Positions 45,377-59,291 of a stretch of DNA of 64,000 nt are shown piece by piece; within the stretch, counting starts at the first letter, position 1, and every line of letters starts with the position of its first letter. Source of the DNA: Montifringilla adamsi. Taxonomy: Eukaryota > Chordata > Aves > Passeriformes > Passeridae. Location of the stretch: NCBI GenBank assembly GCA_017590115.1, contig JAGGNK010006559.1, positions 8,297,784 through 8,361,783 of the forward strand. The letters run 5' to 3'. Under the pieces are notes generated by a model, which saw only the letters and a list, made by a program, of their open reading frames with translations, had not been told where the DNA came from and ran no database searches. Both the position numbers and the translations under genes were made by a program.

Positions 45377-48300
45377 TGTTGGGTTTTGGGACGACAGTAG
45401 AGAGCTAAACTCCTGCCTGACTTCCCTCTTCCCACAAAAAGTTATCCTGGTATTATCCTTCTCTCTCGTCATTCTTCTTATTAGTGCTGGGAATTTTTTG
45501 CATTTAATATTTGAGAACTTCTGGCTTATGAGCTATGTTGTGGTGTCTCTAGTTTATGAATTTCCATGCCAGTCAAAGTAACTAATCTATTTATTCCAAT
45601 ATTCCTCTATAGCTGTGTCAAGTAGTTCAGGAGATTTTGAGTGGTGACCAACAGATAATTATAGAACAACGGAGTCACATATAAACCATTCTTACCATAA
45701 TCAGCAATTTATAAATTAGCTATAGATTCAGCTGAAAATTTCTGTTATCCTGAAGTCCTTCAAACCAGAAGATCATTTCTTGGCCAAATACTGAATATGA
45801 GTGTCTTGTTTTTCATACATATAATTATGGAATGTAACAATTACAATACTCATAAAGTTTCTAATTCTAAACAGGTTGAGGTGTTTTGATGGGGGGTTGG
45901 TTTTAGATTTTTTCTTGGGGTTTTTTGGGGTTTTTTTCCCCCTTCAAAAATATTACATAGTTTGTCTGATTTTTCTCTGCATGCTTTGGAGATAATTGTT
46001 TGCATTTGCAATGTGTGCGGGCATAACATCTGCCTCAGAGTGAGTTGCTGTGCTCACTACTCAATGAAGCAGTGAAGCATTTGAAATGCAGGAACATCCC
46101 TCAGACATCGTTGCTAGTTAATGATTCTTCATGCTCTGAATGTTGCATCTCGTGCATCCCGTGTCTATTAATCTTAAATGACAGACCTCACCTTATCAGT
46201 AGTCTCACTAAGAAATGTATCCAACAAAACCTGAGTAGAGCCTTTTGAGAAGCCATAAAGTATCTTTATCATTCAAAAAAGAAAAAAAAAATGTTGAAAA
46301 TATTGTTCTCCCTGTGCTCCTCTGTAAATCACCAACATTTAACTTGGAGCTAGTCATGCCTAATCAGGCTTTGTAGACAGAACTCAAAATGAACAAACAT
46401 CCTGCTGATCTTTTCTGGCAATTTTTTTTTTTTTGGGGGTGTTTTTTTCCATATCCATCCTGGTGTCTGGAAATGAGGCAAGCATTAGGTTAGTAATCTG
46501 AACAGCTAAGCACATGTGAATAAAAATCAATGATAAATGCAGTGTTCAGGAGCATGGAATGAATTTAAAATGGTACATTTACAAATTTAGACCAAAATTA
46601 GAAAGAATTTGCAACCTGTTCAAAAATCAGTGTGCACATCAAAGAGGAACTTGCACTTTTTGAAAAGAACGATATATTCTTAAAAGACTATTGGGGAACA
46701 TTTTAAAGACAAGATATTTTAATCCAAATTTTAAACAACAATATATTTGTGTTTGTTTTGGCATTTACTTGGAGCTCTAGCTAAAACATTGCCTCTCCTA
46801 ACTGATGCAGTCTTTCTACAGTCAAGGTTCTTATGTCACAAGATGTTTTAGTGATTAAGCCCTTTGTGTGAAACACTGTATGGTAGTCTCAAAAAGGAAA
46901 AGTGGGTAGATTTACAGTAACCTGTTGTACTACAGAGCTTCCCAGTAGGATTTGACAAGCTTTTCTTTCTTATATTCTGAATGCAAACTAGAGTGGCTTG
47001 CATTAAATATATCCTTAAAAAAGAAATCACCTTGAAGGCTGCCATCAAGGAAAAAGGAAAAAAGAGAAGGCAGAAGGGAAACTCTTGCACAGTGAACCAT
47101 AATCTTGGTACAAATGACTCAAACAGTTAAAGAAAACTCAGGGTCTCTGTGCTTTCTGAATCTTGAAACAGTCTATTATAATATTTACTTTGAATTACAA
47201 TTTTTCTCTCAGAATAATATGCAATGCTTTATACCAACACAGAGTAATATTAAACCTTAAAAGAGGTTAAATAATGCAGAAATTGAAAAATTAGGAATTT
47301 TAAAACCCACTTACCTGTATCAAAGAGGATCATAATGAATTTCATGTGGGACTCAGAAAGTCCTTACTAAGCTAAAACCTGACTTATATTGTTTAATAAA
47401 AATAATAATTTATTTTTTCCCAAGGTCATGCAGCACAAAGGAATTTAAGATTTGTGTGTTGGAGTACCAAAGAATATTAAGAGGTACCAAGCGTTAGGTC
47501 TTGATTTCAAGTATTTGCAAGACATTTCTTCCTCAGTCTTGAACTGGTTTAAAAGCCAAAATTACCATTAAATATTATTCTATTTTCTAGTTTGCAACCA
47601 GGCTGTCCCTAAAAAAAACATTGTGGTGAGAAAAGAATATTAAAAGAATAGATCATTTTGAAAATTTAAGGATAACACATAATTTACAGAAATATCTGTC
47701 TCAAACTAACAAATTTGAAATCTTTTGAAGCTCTTCTGGACTTATTTAGATTGCAGCTTGTTAAGGACCAAGTTGATGATGACACATTACATGACAAGTA
47801 GCTCAGAAATACTTAAAATAAAATTTCTTTAAAGTACAAAACTGAAAAGTAAAAGAGAACAGTTTATCTGTCTTCGAGTAGTGGATTGATTTTTCCTATT
47901 TAAAAAGCATGTTTTAGGGTGGTTTTTATTATTCATTAGGTGACTATCCTTGTTTAACAATGCTTATTTCAGCTAAAACTAAAGAAAAATAATTTTCATC
48001 TAATCCATTATGGATCTGATCTGGAGCTTGTGGAAATCAGCCATTTAGTAAATTGGCATGGTCTTTGGGTCAGGCTGCATATGAAGAAGAAAATGATTCT
48101 GGTCCCAAGAAATTTTATTTTTTTAAACTTGTAGATCTTGCAGATCTGGAATAGCAGCAATATGATATACTGACAGAATTTAATTTACATATTGAGAATG
48201 TGAAGTTGACTTATCAGACGCTGAATCTCAAAATAAATAAAATGGTGAGACTTAACAAATAACATCATAAAGCTTTATCTTTAGTCACCATATTCATGAA

Positions 48301-51300
48301 GTGTAAGATAGTGGCCAATAGCAGATTTATGATGATTACATATTTCTATTTCTACTTATTCAAAATTTCTTTGATGGCAATATAATTATAAATGGGTTTG
48401 CTTGGTAGGTTACACACAATGGAGTGCATTCTACTTTCAGATGCCTATAACTGTTTTAAATATGTATTTATTTAAAAGGAGATCAGCATTATTCAATTAC
48501 ACTCTGTTCATTACTCTGTGTCCAGTGCTTTAATCAGCATCCTGGAAAAAGCACTAAATGTTTTTGAATATAGCAGGCATTTACCCTACTGAAGAAACAG
48601 GGAAGGATATGCCCAATTTTCATTCAGTTTAAACAGGAATCAGTTACTATTTAACAATGACAAAGCTATCAGAAAATAGTTTTGAGTAGTACACTGCTCT
48701 TTCTTTTTATTCATGCTTATTAATGGTAAGTGAATTGAATCAAGCAATTATCATTTAAGTATTGGTATTAGCATCTGGGTTTTCAGAAATCTTCCCAGAT
48801 AGTCCAGAATGGAATATACCACTTGCTATTTTGGAGTTAAAAGCAGAGTAGGAAATAAACCTTCAGCATACTGCTAACTAAACAGAGTGGGATTGGAAGT
48901 GTTGTAATAAAATTGCCAAAGGGAGTAAGTTCTCAAGCAAATCAGGCACTGTTCAAATACTAAATCTTGTTTTGCATTCCAGCAAGCAGAAAAAAAGGGA
49001 GATGCAACAAAGAAAACAGACATCATCTTAGATTAGTCCAACATAAATGGAAGAAAGAAAGCAAGCTGAAAATTGTAGAAGAGTTGATTTCACAACATGC
49101 TTATGTTAATAGGGTATTTGACTTTTGAATGCTTCATAAACCTTGTTATGTTCAGTGCTATTTGAGGTAGTAAAACAGCTGGAACTCTGCCAGAAGCTTT
49201 AATTGGAATCAGCTTAGCAGGCGCTGACAAGGTTTCCTAGTGTTTAGTTTCAACCTTATAATAAAAATGCAAAATTATGTGCTGTGTATTTTCTGTTCCT
49301 CTTAGGTGTACGCCCATAAAGGTGAGACATATCTGTGCTGGAAAATAGAATTGTTTTTCTCACATGCCTCAGGCCAGTGTTTTAACAGGGCAGTGTGAGT
49401 AGTGTTGCTTATAATTAGATATCTCCTCACAAAGGAGGCTGCAGAAACTCACCATAGAGCTCTCCTTTTTTGTACAGCTTGGTTATTGATTAGGCCAGTG
49501 TGTCAGATGGCCACAATTACACCAGAGGTGTTAGCAGTATGACTAGAGAATGGGATCAGAGGGCATCACCAAAGAAATATCAGAGGAGCAGTGTGATTAC
49601 ACTCTTCATCTAACAATAAATTAGAGGGCTGCAGACCAGGGCATCTTGCCATACAGAAGGAAGGGATTATTGTTTTGTGGAGCCAGCCCTGCAGGCTTGT
49701 CCATACGGAGGAATCTGAAAAAACAAAATTTTGTCCCAGGAAACAACTGCACTGTTTGAGCCTTTGAAACTGATTAGATTCTTTGATTCAGGAGTATTAA
49801 AAAAAAAGATTATTCATTCATCATCTATAGCTACAAATTAATAGATTAAAAAAAAATCTTTCTCCCTTCAGATTGAATGCATGATCTCTTGGAATTCTAT
49901 ACTTGATAAATGTAGGTCATAGAGAAATGTAACAAATATAGATAAATGACTTACACCAAGGTTGTTAAGACAGGAATGAATCCCTGGATAACGTTACACT
50001 GTCAAGAGGCTAAAAGTAGTCAAGAAAGTCATGTCTGGGAAACATAGCTTTCAGAGTTTTAATAGAAAATCTTCATCTTGGGAAACTTCTAGTTCACAGA
50101 AAATTCCACCTGCCCTGTCCATCCCCATCCCGTGAAGCCATTCTTTGCAGGCTATTTATAGTCTCACTACCAAGCCTCACTACAAAGTGCATTCAATGTA
50201 GTTCCTCATCAACTTCAATGTTTAAATATACAAAGTGAAAACAAGAATAAGAAACAGCAAAAGCCATGTTTGTTTGTTATTTGGAATTACTTTGAAATAT
50301 CATGGCTGAGTAGCACAAAGGTACTGACTGAGATAAAAATAGTTTTTCCAGGCCAACAGAAGTTTTATAAACTTGCTTCCAGCCACAGGCTCAGGTTTTG
50401 CAAGGATCTGTAGTCTCAGACCCATAAAGGCTTTTGAGTTCCCTGGCCTGGGGGTTTAAGGGGAAGGCAGATGATTTGACAATTTGTCAGTAGCTCAGTG
50501 CTGCAGTCCAGCAAATACACCTGTAAGAAGTGCAGTGCTTCAGGACTTGTAGGGGCTTCCTTTGAACTGAGCTTATTTTCAGCTTGCTTTAGGTATCATA
50601 GCAATTGTCTACCAGTCAGGTGCCTACTGCCTAAATTTGCCTTAGTTTTTCACTTTTGCACAGCACAGTGCATAATGCTGATTAATAGAGAGTAGTAATA
50701 ACTAGCAATTCTATGCAGACTTAAGTCTTTATGACCCTGGAATAAAAATGGGCTGTGAGACAGCATAGGCATAGGAGGATACAGAGATTTTAGACTGTGA
50801 AAACCCATAAATCTTCAAGGTCAGTCACTGCTTATTAAAGGGATACAACCTTGAGAGATAGGTAAATCTGTTCTAAAGTTAGCAAAAAGGACAGAAGACC
50901 AAATATAATGGGGAATTCAGAACCAAGAAAGAAAGTGAGGGAGAGCACATTCTAGTAGATAATGTAAAGAACTTAGTGGCAAGTGGATGGAAAATTGAGA
51001 ACAGAGGTAACCGCAACCCATAACTGTGGATTGTTTCCACAGTCATCTTATCAGAGATTCACATGCTGAGGAATCTTTGTACCTCTCTCCCTGATTCTTT
51101 TGAGTAAGCTAGTGGGGCACTGGAAAGTGAACACAGAGGAAAGGTACTTATATGTTCAAATGTGTAGCTGTATGATAAAGGACTTTTCCCAGTTATAATT
51201 AGGTAATTCAGACTATGACTTTTAGTTTAATTACAACTGCAATAATAACCATTTCTTGTTTATTTATTAGGCAGCTAAGACTTCAATTAAACTAACAATA

Positions 51301-51752
51301 CATTTTGACTCTGCATATAAGTTATGGCTCCTTTTTTTGCCCAGAACAACATTTTGAAAGTATGAGTGAATACCACATGTATGCACCTTGCTTTCTCTGA
51401 AGAAGTACACAAGTCTGTGGAAAAAGGAAAATAAAGACCATATTTGAAAACTGGTAAGAACATATGCCTGTGCATTTATCATACCTTTGACATTAAAGAT
51501 CATCCACTGGCTATCCCAGCTGCTGTTCTGCTCCATCTCATTCTTGTTATGATTGGTAATTTTACATGTTTTTTCTCAAGGATCTCACTCTGCAGGAAAA
51601 TAAAATGAAAGTAAAGCAATAAAATACTCTCATCACCTCCAAAGTTAGAAAAGAACTTGTCCCAGTAGTCCGTCTTTCACTAAAATTCTGTTCTGAGTGG
51701 TTACTGAAGCTCCTCAAAATAAAATAAAAAAGATTTAGGTTTCTCTTTGCAG
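45377..51752. other. AT-rich unique sequence, no gene seen
   Basis: About 6.4 kb without recognised genes or repeats. A minus-strand donor-like CAG/GTAAGTGG at about 47310 has only a very short open segment upstream. Minus-strand frames at 51267-51536 and 51562-51807 are unassigned. G-rich and T-rich runs occur near 45887-45940 and 46420-46450. Confidence 0.5.
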
Positions 51753-51842
51753 TTTCCAACAGACGTCCTGGGAGACTCTCATGGTAAAAATGGTTGCGAG
51801 AAATCAAGTCTCACCAGCCCTTGTGATCCTTGCATGAGGTTG
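51753..51842 (+). other. Candidate 30-codon internal exon, unassigned
   Basis: GGTTTCTCTTTGCAG ends at 51752 and GTAAGCAAG starts at 51843. The 90 bp between them are exactly 30 sense codons in phase 0, beginning FPTDVLGDSHGKNGC and ending SPCDPCMRL. Three cysteines and balanced codon use look protein-like. No neighbouring exon was found and no family recognised. Confidence 0.25.
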
Positions 51843-52675
51843 GTAAGCAAGCAGCAACCAGAAGCTATGGTTTGTTCATGTTCTCTTTGCCTTGTTTGGT
51901 GCAGACTTTTCGTTCCCCTTTCCAAAAGGGCAGTTAAGAGTAACTGGTATAACTGGACCCATTGGTTTTTGTTCTAGAATGCTCTGTAGAGAACATGGAA
52001 GCAATCTTTTGTGTTCAGCATATGTCTGATGGAGTTCAGTATTTTCCATGGTTACAGTCATATTTAATTCAGGAATGCCTTCCTTAGCATCAAGTAGAAA
52101 CAGGAAGCAGCATTGTTCTCATCAGTGTCTAATTCCATATTACATCACTTCATTTTCACACTCCCCAAAGATAAATGTTATTTATACATTTTGATCTGCA
52201 ATGCTATAACTGCATTACAATGGGAATGAAATTTCTTTTCTTTAGGTGGCAGAAATTATTTTAAAGACAAGAAAGGGTTTAATTGATGGCCTAAAATCAT
52301 ACTCCTGCTTCAGAGAAACAAAGCTGAAGAGTGCTGACCAGCTGACAAGAGATAAGCAAAAGTCAAACATCTAGCAACTCTAAGATTATCAAAAGCTGAA
52401 TATCTAGTATCTACCAGTAGATACCAGATAAGGTTGAGCAATAGGAACTAAACGCAAGGAGAGAAAGCAGAAAACAAATTAGAAAACAAGTTTAGCACAA
52501 GTGCAGAGGAATGTCTGAAAGGTGCTGCAAAACTAGATAAAATACAGTTTGAACTCTGCATAGTTTGTATTTGCTTATTCTCTTTTTTTAAGGAAAAGTA
52601 ATGCAACTCCTAGATAATTCCCCTCCCTGGATATTCTAAAAGCATCAGGTGCACTAAATGAAGCATATTTGAATG
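51843..52675. other. Unique sequence, no gene seen
   Basis: No coding signal. It contains a short near-perfect palindrome at 52402-52431. Confidence 0.55.
52402..52431. repeat. Short palindrome, 14-bp arms
   Basis: GTATCTAC (52408-52415) and GTAGATAC (52418-52425) are separated by CA. Outward extension gives 13 of 14 complementary positions. It may extrude as a small cruciform. Confidence 0.7.
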
Positions 52676-53117
52676 GTGGTAAATGATCAGCAGGCACTAC
52701 ACCCTCGTTCTGATCAGGACAGGGTTGATTTTTGCAGCAGCCAGGAGGGGCATGGCCAGGACCCTGTGGTTATTCCACACTACCTCACACCATGCAGAAT
52801 GGACAGAGAGACGGTGTGTCCCTTCCAGTGTGGGCTGGGGGAAGAGTGTGTGGTTGTGTGGTGACAGGCTCCACGTGGGGAGCATTGTGTGTGAATCTTT
52901 TGCTTGCCTTTTACACTCTGTTATTAATATTGTTGTTACTACTAATTTTCTCATTTCATTCCTCTTTTTAGTAATTTTTTTTTTATTGCAACCCATGATC
53001 TATTTTGTGCCTCCAGTTCTCCTCTTCATCTCACTGCAGGGGAAGGGGTGTGGGGAGGAAATGAGAGAGCAGCATGCAGCCTGGTGCGTTCCACTGAGAA
53101 CAGTAAATTGGGGAACA
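52676..53117 (+). mobile_element. 3' part of an avian ERV LTR (plus orientation)
   Basis: About 440 bp follow the text of an abundant bird LTR: 'cagccaggaggggcatggcc', 'ggaccctgtggttattccac', 'gtgtgtcccttcc', 'tgttattaatattgttgtta', 'caacccatga', 'gtgcctccagttctcctctt', a 'ggggaaggggtgtgggg' block, and a final segment equivalent to the usual GGTTAAACCACRACA terminus, here decayed to TAAATTGGGGAACA (53104-53117). The 5' part is missing and no internal retroviral genes adjoin. The family name is not assigned. Confidence 0.75.
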
Positions 53118-56100
53118 CCATTCCTTAACCATGGAACATTATAATGCTCATCTATGGAAACACTTTTGAGGGAAGTAAAAGCTTGTGAAAATGGACAAAA
53201 AAAAAAGATTCCATTGTTTCAGATTTGAGTGCTATTTATAGTTAGCTTTCTTCATCAAAAGAGTTTTGAAAGTTCATTGTGTGCATCTATTTTAAGTTCA
53301 CCTATTAAGAACCTTATTTTTGCCCCTGTCCATACAGGTAGGTTACACAATGCATACCCATGGTCTGATGTGTCAATTATACAAAGCAACAGAATCAAGC
53401 TGTCCATCTGATGATCAAGATTAATTTGTCATGTGAGCATTGCTGATCTGTGTCTGTGCCACTGCAAATGCTTTTGTGACATATACTGTGTTTACTCTGT
53501 TGCTGTTGATTACACATGGCTCTGTTGAGGCCAGAGTATCAGGACTGTAATTTTGACATATCTTTTACTCCAGCTGAAGGTTTTTCCTTGCTCTGACTCA
53601 CAAAACTCTAAAAGGAAGGCTATATGATTTGGATGACCAAGCTGTAGATATTTCAGCACATGTGCTAGGCTATACTGTCTCATACAAGAATGGCCTTTGT
53701 TACTAATTAGGGTTATGAGCATGGTGGAGCATCTTCATACAACCCTTCATCAGCCACTTGGTACGTACCATGCACAAGAAAAGCCAACTCAGGCTTTTTT
53801 AAATCAACTCCATTATGTCTAAATGGACCACTTTTTATGCAAATAAAAAAGGAATTGTAGCATTTCTAAAGGTACGAAATATTTGAGTAGGTGATATGTT
53901 TTACAAACATTAAAATGTGGTAAATTGGTCACATAGCCGATGTACAAGCATTTGATCTTTCTGCCATTCCCTGCAAGGTACAATGCTCTAAACTGCATTT
54001 CAGCTTCTGAGAAATGTCATAGGGAATTTTTCATGGAGCCGGGGTTTTTCTTACCAAACTCTCCTGCCTGTAAGGAAAGCTGATTCCTAGTAAGGTATTC
54101 CTTATTTTTAATCAAAACCTTTAAAATGTTGTGACTATATGAATAGTTATGACTAGGAAAGGATCTGTGTGCGTGACCATGTGTGACAGAAATCTGATTG
54201 CTACCAGCATCCAGCATGTGTTGGATATTTATATTTTAAGTTATGAGGTTATGTCATACTAAAAAAAAATCAGAAATATAGAATCTGTAACTACCACAGG
54301 ATTAATCTTGCTAAACAAGATCATATAAAATTACTCAAGGTGTACTTCAAAGGGATTTCTATATTTAAAATGATTTTGTGTTTTCAAGTGGGTATGTGTG
54401 TGGTCAATATAGTTTATAGGCTGATATATTTTGTGACATGCAAGTTACAGGAAGGGGATTCAATGTACCATTTAATGTATCAATTAGTGCTGTAAATCAT
54501 CTATGAGCTGGACAATCTAATTGTTTGTTCATCACTTCCAGCAGGATGAGGCAGGAAACTGCTGTCAGCTGTTGATATTCTGCCTTTGTTTTGAAACTCT
54601 GTGCAGAGGAAACAGCTGCTTGCAGTGGGAGTTTTGGGGACTGAAAGGTGATCCTTAGTCCTAAAATCTGTGATAAATTAGGAATTTATGTTGTCTGAGT
54701 GAACATGTTACTGCAGGTTGGCTAAATAAAGGAATGTAGGTTACTGAGGTCAAGTCCACAATAGCGATTTTTTTTTGTCTGTGCTTTACAGATCAATTTT
54801 ATGACAGTATTACCATGCCAGAGCACATACCTCAAACACTAAACAAATTCTTGAGGAGTTTATTCCCCATACAACTGAAATTTTTCAGTCTGTGGCATGA
54901 TATATGTTAAACCTGAGTCATCTCCCTGAATTATCACAATTTACAAATAGGTTGATGAGGTAACATATTACCATCTTTTTACACAAAAAATAATCTTTGT
55001 TAAGTAGAGAATTATAATCCTGCTCTTTCAGAAGAATGAGGAAAGTAAAGCAGACAGGACAGCTCTGTGCAAAAAAGAGCAGATGTGAACTGCTGGTCCT
55101 GATTCCATTTGATCAAGTAGAGACGAGGTTCTGATAGACAGGAACAAGTCTAAAGCAAAGACTTTTCAGGATAGAAATATTACTGCCATTTCCTTGTCTG
55201 GACATATAATGCAATGAAACCAGAAAACAAATTTGACTCTGTGTATCAGCAAGGATTTCCTACATTATAAGGGAATCATGAAAGAGGATTTAAAAGCCAA
55301 GTTTTTTTTCTTCCTCTTATCACAGGGGTTGCAGAGGCACTCTATTTTTCTTTCTTGTCCAGTTGTAAAGGGACTTGATGGCCCTTTGCATTCTGGATGG
55401 CAGAGGGGTAAATACAAGTCATTTAAACCTGTGTCATCTTTCAAAGTTGCCAGGCACTGTTCTTTTCATTATCGTTACACACTGTTCATGGACACTTTTG
55501 TTAGTTTCTTGTAATTTTCTTAAGTTTGCAAAAAGACGATAAAAATAACTCATATTGCAACAGAACAGAGCTATTTAAAAATATTGCATATTTACCAGTA
55601 ATATGAATAGGCAATTTTAGTACAGTCACCTGATGCTAGGATTTTCAAAACAATGTGGAGCATAATTCCTTTAGACTGCCTAGAAAATCCCAGCCTGGGT
55701 TCTTAGCAGCATACAGAATATATTAAGAATACAGATATGTCAGGAGATTCTCATAGTTATATACAGTCTTTATAAAGCATTTTGCTTGATCCCATGAATT
55801 CGTTTAAATGGTTCACAGACTTTGCAAGGCATAAATTGCACTCAGAAAGTAGAGGGTTTTTTTCCACAATAATTTTCCTTCTTGGAAAATATCTTTGGTG
55901 CAGAATGAAACTTACTGCATAAGTTTCCCTTTTGTGTATCTTCCATAAACTTCAGACAACCCTCTTCTGAAATAATCTTATCTCTTAAAAAAGTAATTGC
56001 TATAGCCCTCTGCTGGGGTAGAATTATCTAACTTTTCTCATCAAATCTCATTATTTTAACAGATAGGGCAGTGTCTAATTGTCTTCACTCTAAGAACACT

Positions 56101-58083
56101 TGCTAATCAAAAATTCTAAAAACACTTGGCTGATTCTTTGATAAAGACTGAAAGAATCAGCAAATCTTTGGGAGAAGTCAGCAAGTATAACCAGTATGCC
56201 TATTTTTCAGGTTTCTGTTGAGACTTATCCTTCCTGCGCATCAGTTTTATGAGCATTCATGTGTGTGCTAAGTTATTTTTATCAATATTTGTCAGGGTGA
56301 GAACAAAGATATAAAACTACATAAAAATTTACAAAAAGGTTATGTTGTAGAATATCTGTTACTTGAACTCAAGAAGTCCTTGACATTTAGATTCAGTGCT
56401 CTTTCAAGATGTTATAGGCAGCATTCCCAGGGAGTCAGTCCTATGTTCTACCGTGGTGGCACAAAACTAGAAATCTACAGCTGTGGGGTAGAACTTAGCT
56501 GGCACCCAGGGACTCACCACACTGACAGTGAGGTCTGGTCTGGTTACCAGAGATTTTCTATGATTTGTGACAGTTTTTTCAATCATTAACTTCCAAATCA
56601 CTTGCCATACAGTTGATGTTAAACCAACTTAAACCTGGGATATCCTTGTATAGGCTCTGTCCCAGAGGCTAAAGACTTTCAGATTCCTTTCTCAAACAAA
56701 GTCAGAAACATGTTATTTCTCATTAGAATGGATTTTCTAGCTCCAGGCAATGCTCTGGTCTACTTCAGAGCAGTAGGTAGATGACTGGCAACAGCTGCAG
56801 GAAACTCATGCTCTCAGTGAATAAAAAAAGGTCAAATATCTAGGCCCAATTTCCTCTGATGTAAACCAGAAATCTTATTACCAACTTACACACTTCTATT
56901 AAAGCTCTGTGGTCCTTGGATGAAATCTCTGCGTACTATTACATTATCTTTGTTCCATGCATTTGTCAAGGCCTGAATTCAGTGCAGCAGCATGTTTTCT
57001 TAAACACTGACAATTGCACAGTGTCTGGTACTCCTGAATTAATTCAGAATTTCTGTTTTTAAAATCAATTCCTCCCCACATTAATTAAAAAGAATCGTAA
57101 AAACAAAACAAGCAAAAACCCCCTCATCAGGCAGTCAAAACCTTAGTACCAAAAATGACAAATACATTTGGAAGTAGTGCTAATCAAATTTGGATTTTAT
57201 GACTGAAGAACTTAAAGAAAGAAACCCTGAGGAGACATGTGGGTGACTATTGCACTGGGTTTTTTATCCTGCCATATAAGTTTAAGGAAAGCTTCATTTT
57301 TTGTATGCTCCTTGTTGAACCTGCTAAATAGAAACAGTCTGCAAGGGGAATTAATCTAACCAATTTACAATGTGTTACCAGTATTTTCTTTAAAGATGTA
57401 TTTTTTTTCCTTTCAGCAAGATTATCCTGGAGCTCTTTTTTCAACCGGTATTGTCATCATTCAGCTTCACAACCCCATTTTGTAGGGCTCGTCCAATACT
57501 TTCACTATATAATAATTTTTAAATTAATGAAAGTTATTAGTTCAGTCTTAAAAACATAGTCATCCAGTGCTTTACTATGATCAGTACACCTCATCTTCAT
57601 GATGTCCTTGTGAAGCAGATAAATAATCTGGATCTATATTAAGGGTGGGAAAGGTCACACACACAATACATATAGACCATGTTCCAAGACTCCCAAGTTA
57701 GCACTGATTTAATTGTACTCTAACAAGAAATACCATGTAGAGCTAATTGGCTGGTCCCAGTGCAAGTACTTTGCGTTGCCTGACCATAAAGTTATTCCGT
57801 TATCCATCATATTGGTTATGGTTATCTGGTATGAGGGATCCAGGTTTCTTATGTGCTTTAGCCCCTGAATTTAATCCGAGCGGTCTTAATTCTAACCTGT
57901 GATGTAGACATAACTTGCGATGTGGAAAAGAAAGACTTAGCTTCTGAAAGGAGCATAAGACATACAACTATTCAAGCGGAAGTTGGGCATTCACAACCCT
58001 GTGAGGATCAGGGTCTTTCTGATCTAATCATGGTTCTATATGCCAAGAAGAGAACTGGTTTTCACCGTTGATTCCTGAAGTTA
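53118..58083. other. AT-rich unique sequence, no gene seen
   Basis: About 5 kb with no recognised gene, RNA gene or repeat. A 93-codon plus-strand frame (55233-55514) and a 69-codon one (56380-56589) are unassigned. Confidence 0.55.
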
Positions 58084-58466
58084 TTGCTGTTGTCACCAGA
58101 ATATCCAGATGAGGTTTCCTTCCAAGCTGTTTTGGCAGAGAAATCTATCAATGAAGGAGCTTACATGCTTTTGACACTCTCCAATTTGACTGTTCCTGCT
58201 GCTGCCGCTGAAATCATCCTTAGGAATGTGTTGTACAATGGCCACTTGCTGAAGAAAGCTTGCACATCTTTCCTGACATCAGACATGAGCTGGTTTGGTA
58301 GCACTGCATGGAGAGTGTTTGATCTGAACATTTCTGCAAATAGGTACAAACCAGCCAGCTGGAACCATGAAAAACCTGAACGCACAGTTTTGCTGGGTCC
58401 ACCCTCAAAATGTACTTTTATGGAATAGCAGCAGAGCAAAGAATAGAGCCTAAAATAATAATACAC
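58084..58466. other. Block open on both strands, unassigned
   Basis: A plus-strand ATG frame of 114 residues (58084-58428) overlaps a minus-strand ATG frame of 101 residues (58161-58466). The sequence is less AT-rich than its surroundings. The plus frame has mixed composition with an Ala run (TVPAAAAEII) and ends at a stop. The minus frame has regular hydrophobic spacing (FSWFQLAGLYLFAEM) and continues to KSM before a stop, close to a donor-like ATGTAAGC at about 58160. Neither matches a family I recognise. It could be an exon or a retrocopy fragment on either strand. Confidence 0.3.
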
Positions 58467-58487
58467 CCCCCTGCCCCCCCAAACCCC
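58466..58487 (-). other. G-quadruplex-capable run on the minus strand
   Basis: C runs of 6, 7 and 4 on the plus strand (58466-71, 58474-80, 58484-87) with 2-3 nt spacers can supply four G tracts on the minus strand if the 7-run is split. Confidence 0.5.
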
Positions 58488-59291
58488 AAAGCATGTTAGC
58501 TTTGGTTTTTTTTGTTACATTCAGACCCATTTTTTCTGAAGTATTTTTTCCTTCTCCAAAACAACATTATTGCAGTGAAACAAAACAAATGAAAGATTTC
58601 TAAGAAAATAATGGCAAAAAATTTCATTTTAAATTATTTTTCTACCACTTGATATACTAATTTCTCCACATGATCTGGATTTGGTGAGATTGCCAGAGGA
58701 ATGACCTTGTTCTGTACTTCAGTTTATGTTTTCATCTTCAAGAATTTGAGGTGGCTTATGAGCCAGGAAATGTAAAATATGAGAACACACCTTAAAGCAA
58801 ATACATTTCTTTTATGGAATAAATAGAAAATTGCAGCTTCTTATATGGCAGGAGCCCTAAGTTATAAGAGTGTAATAAAATCAAACCTGAAATTTCCAAT
58901 TTTATGTTATATTTTTCTCTTGTCAGAGGGAAACCTAATAAGAACTGCCTTTGGTAGAAGGCATCTAAAAGAAAAGCAGATGAAAGGGGAAAGTAATTGT
59001 GGGGTTTCATTTATTTATTTATTTATTTAGTATCATTATGAAGACTTTCATTATTTACATTATTTTATTGAGGGGAAAAATGCTTTTCGGTACAGATCGA
59101 GAAAAGTGCTTGTCATACCTGCCATTTTTTTGGTCTTAAAGCCAGCATTTTCATTTTTGGTTTGTGCTACTTTCAGCAGAGATTTGGGATGATTAGCATA
59201 CCTCCAGAGTAACATATCTTTTTGTCATTAATTAGAATTTTTTCCCTGAAAATTCTGTTACAGAAACATAAATTATAGGATCATTTTATCA
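58488..59291. other. AT-rich unique sequence, no gene seen
   Basis: No coding signal. It includes an ATTT microsatellite at 59009-59028. Confidence 0.6.
59009..59028. repeat. (ATTT)5 microsatellite
   Basis: Five uninterrupted ATTT units. Confidence 0.9.

Noticed and set aside
47310..47370. Minus-strand exon ending in a strong donor CAG/GTAAGTGG
   Set aside because: The open part upstream is under 20 codons and the acceptor is poor.
49455..49550. Minus-strand exon ending ATG/GTGAGTTT
   Set aside because: All three frames contain stops between the only good acceptor and the donor.
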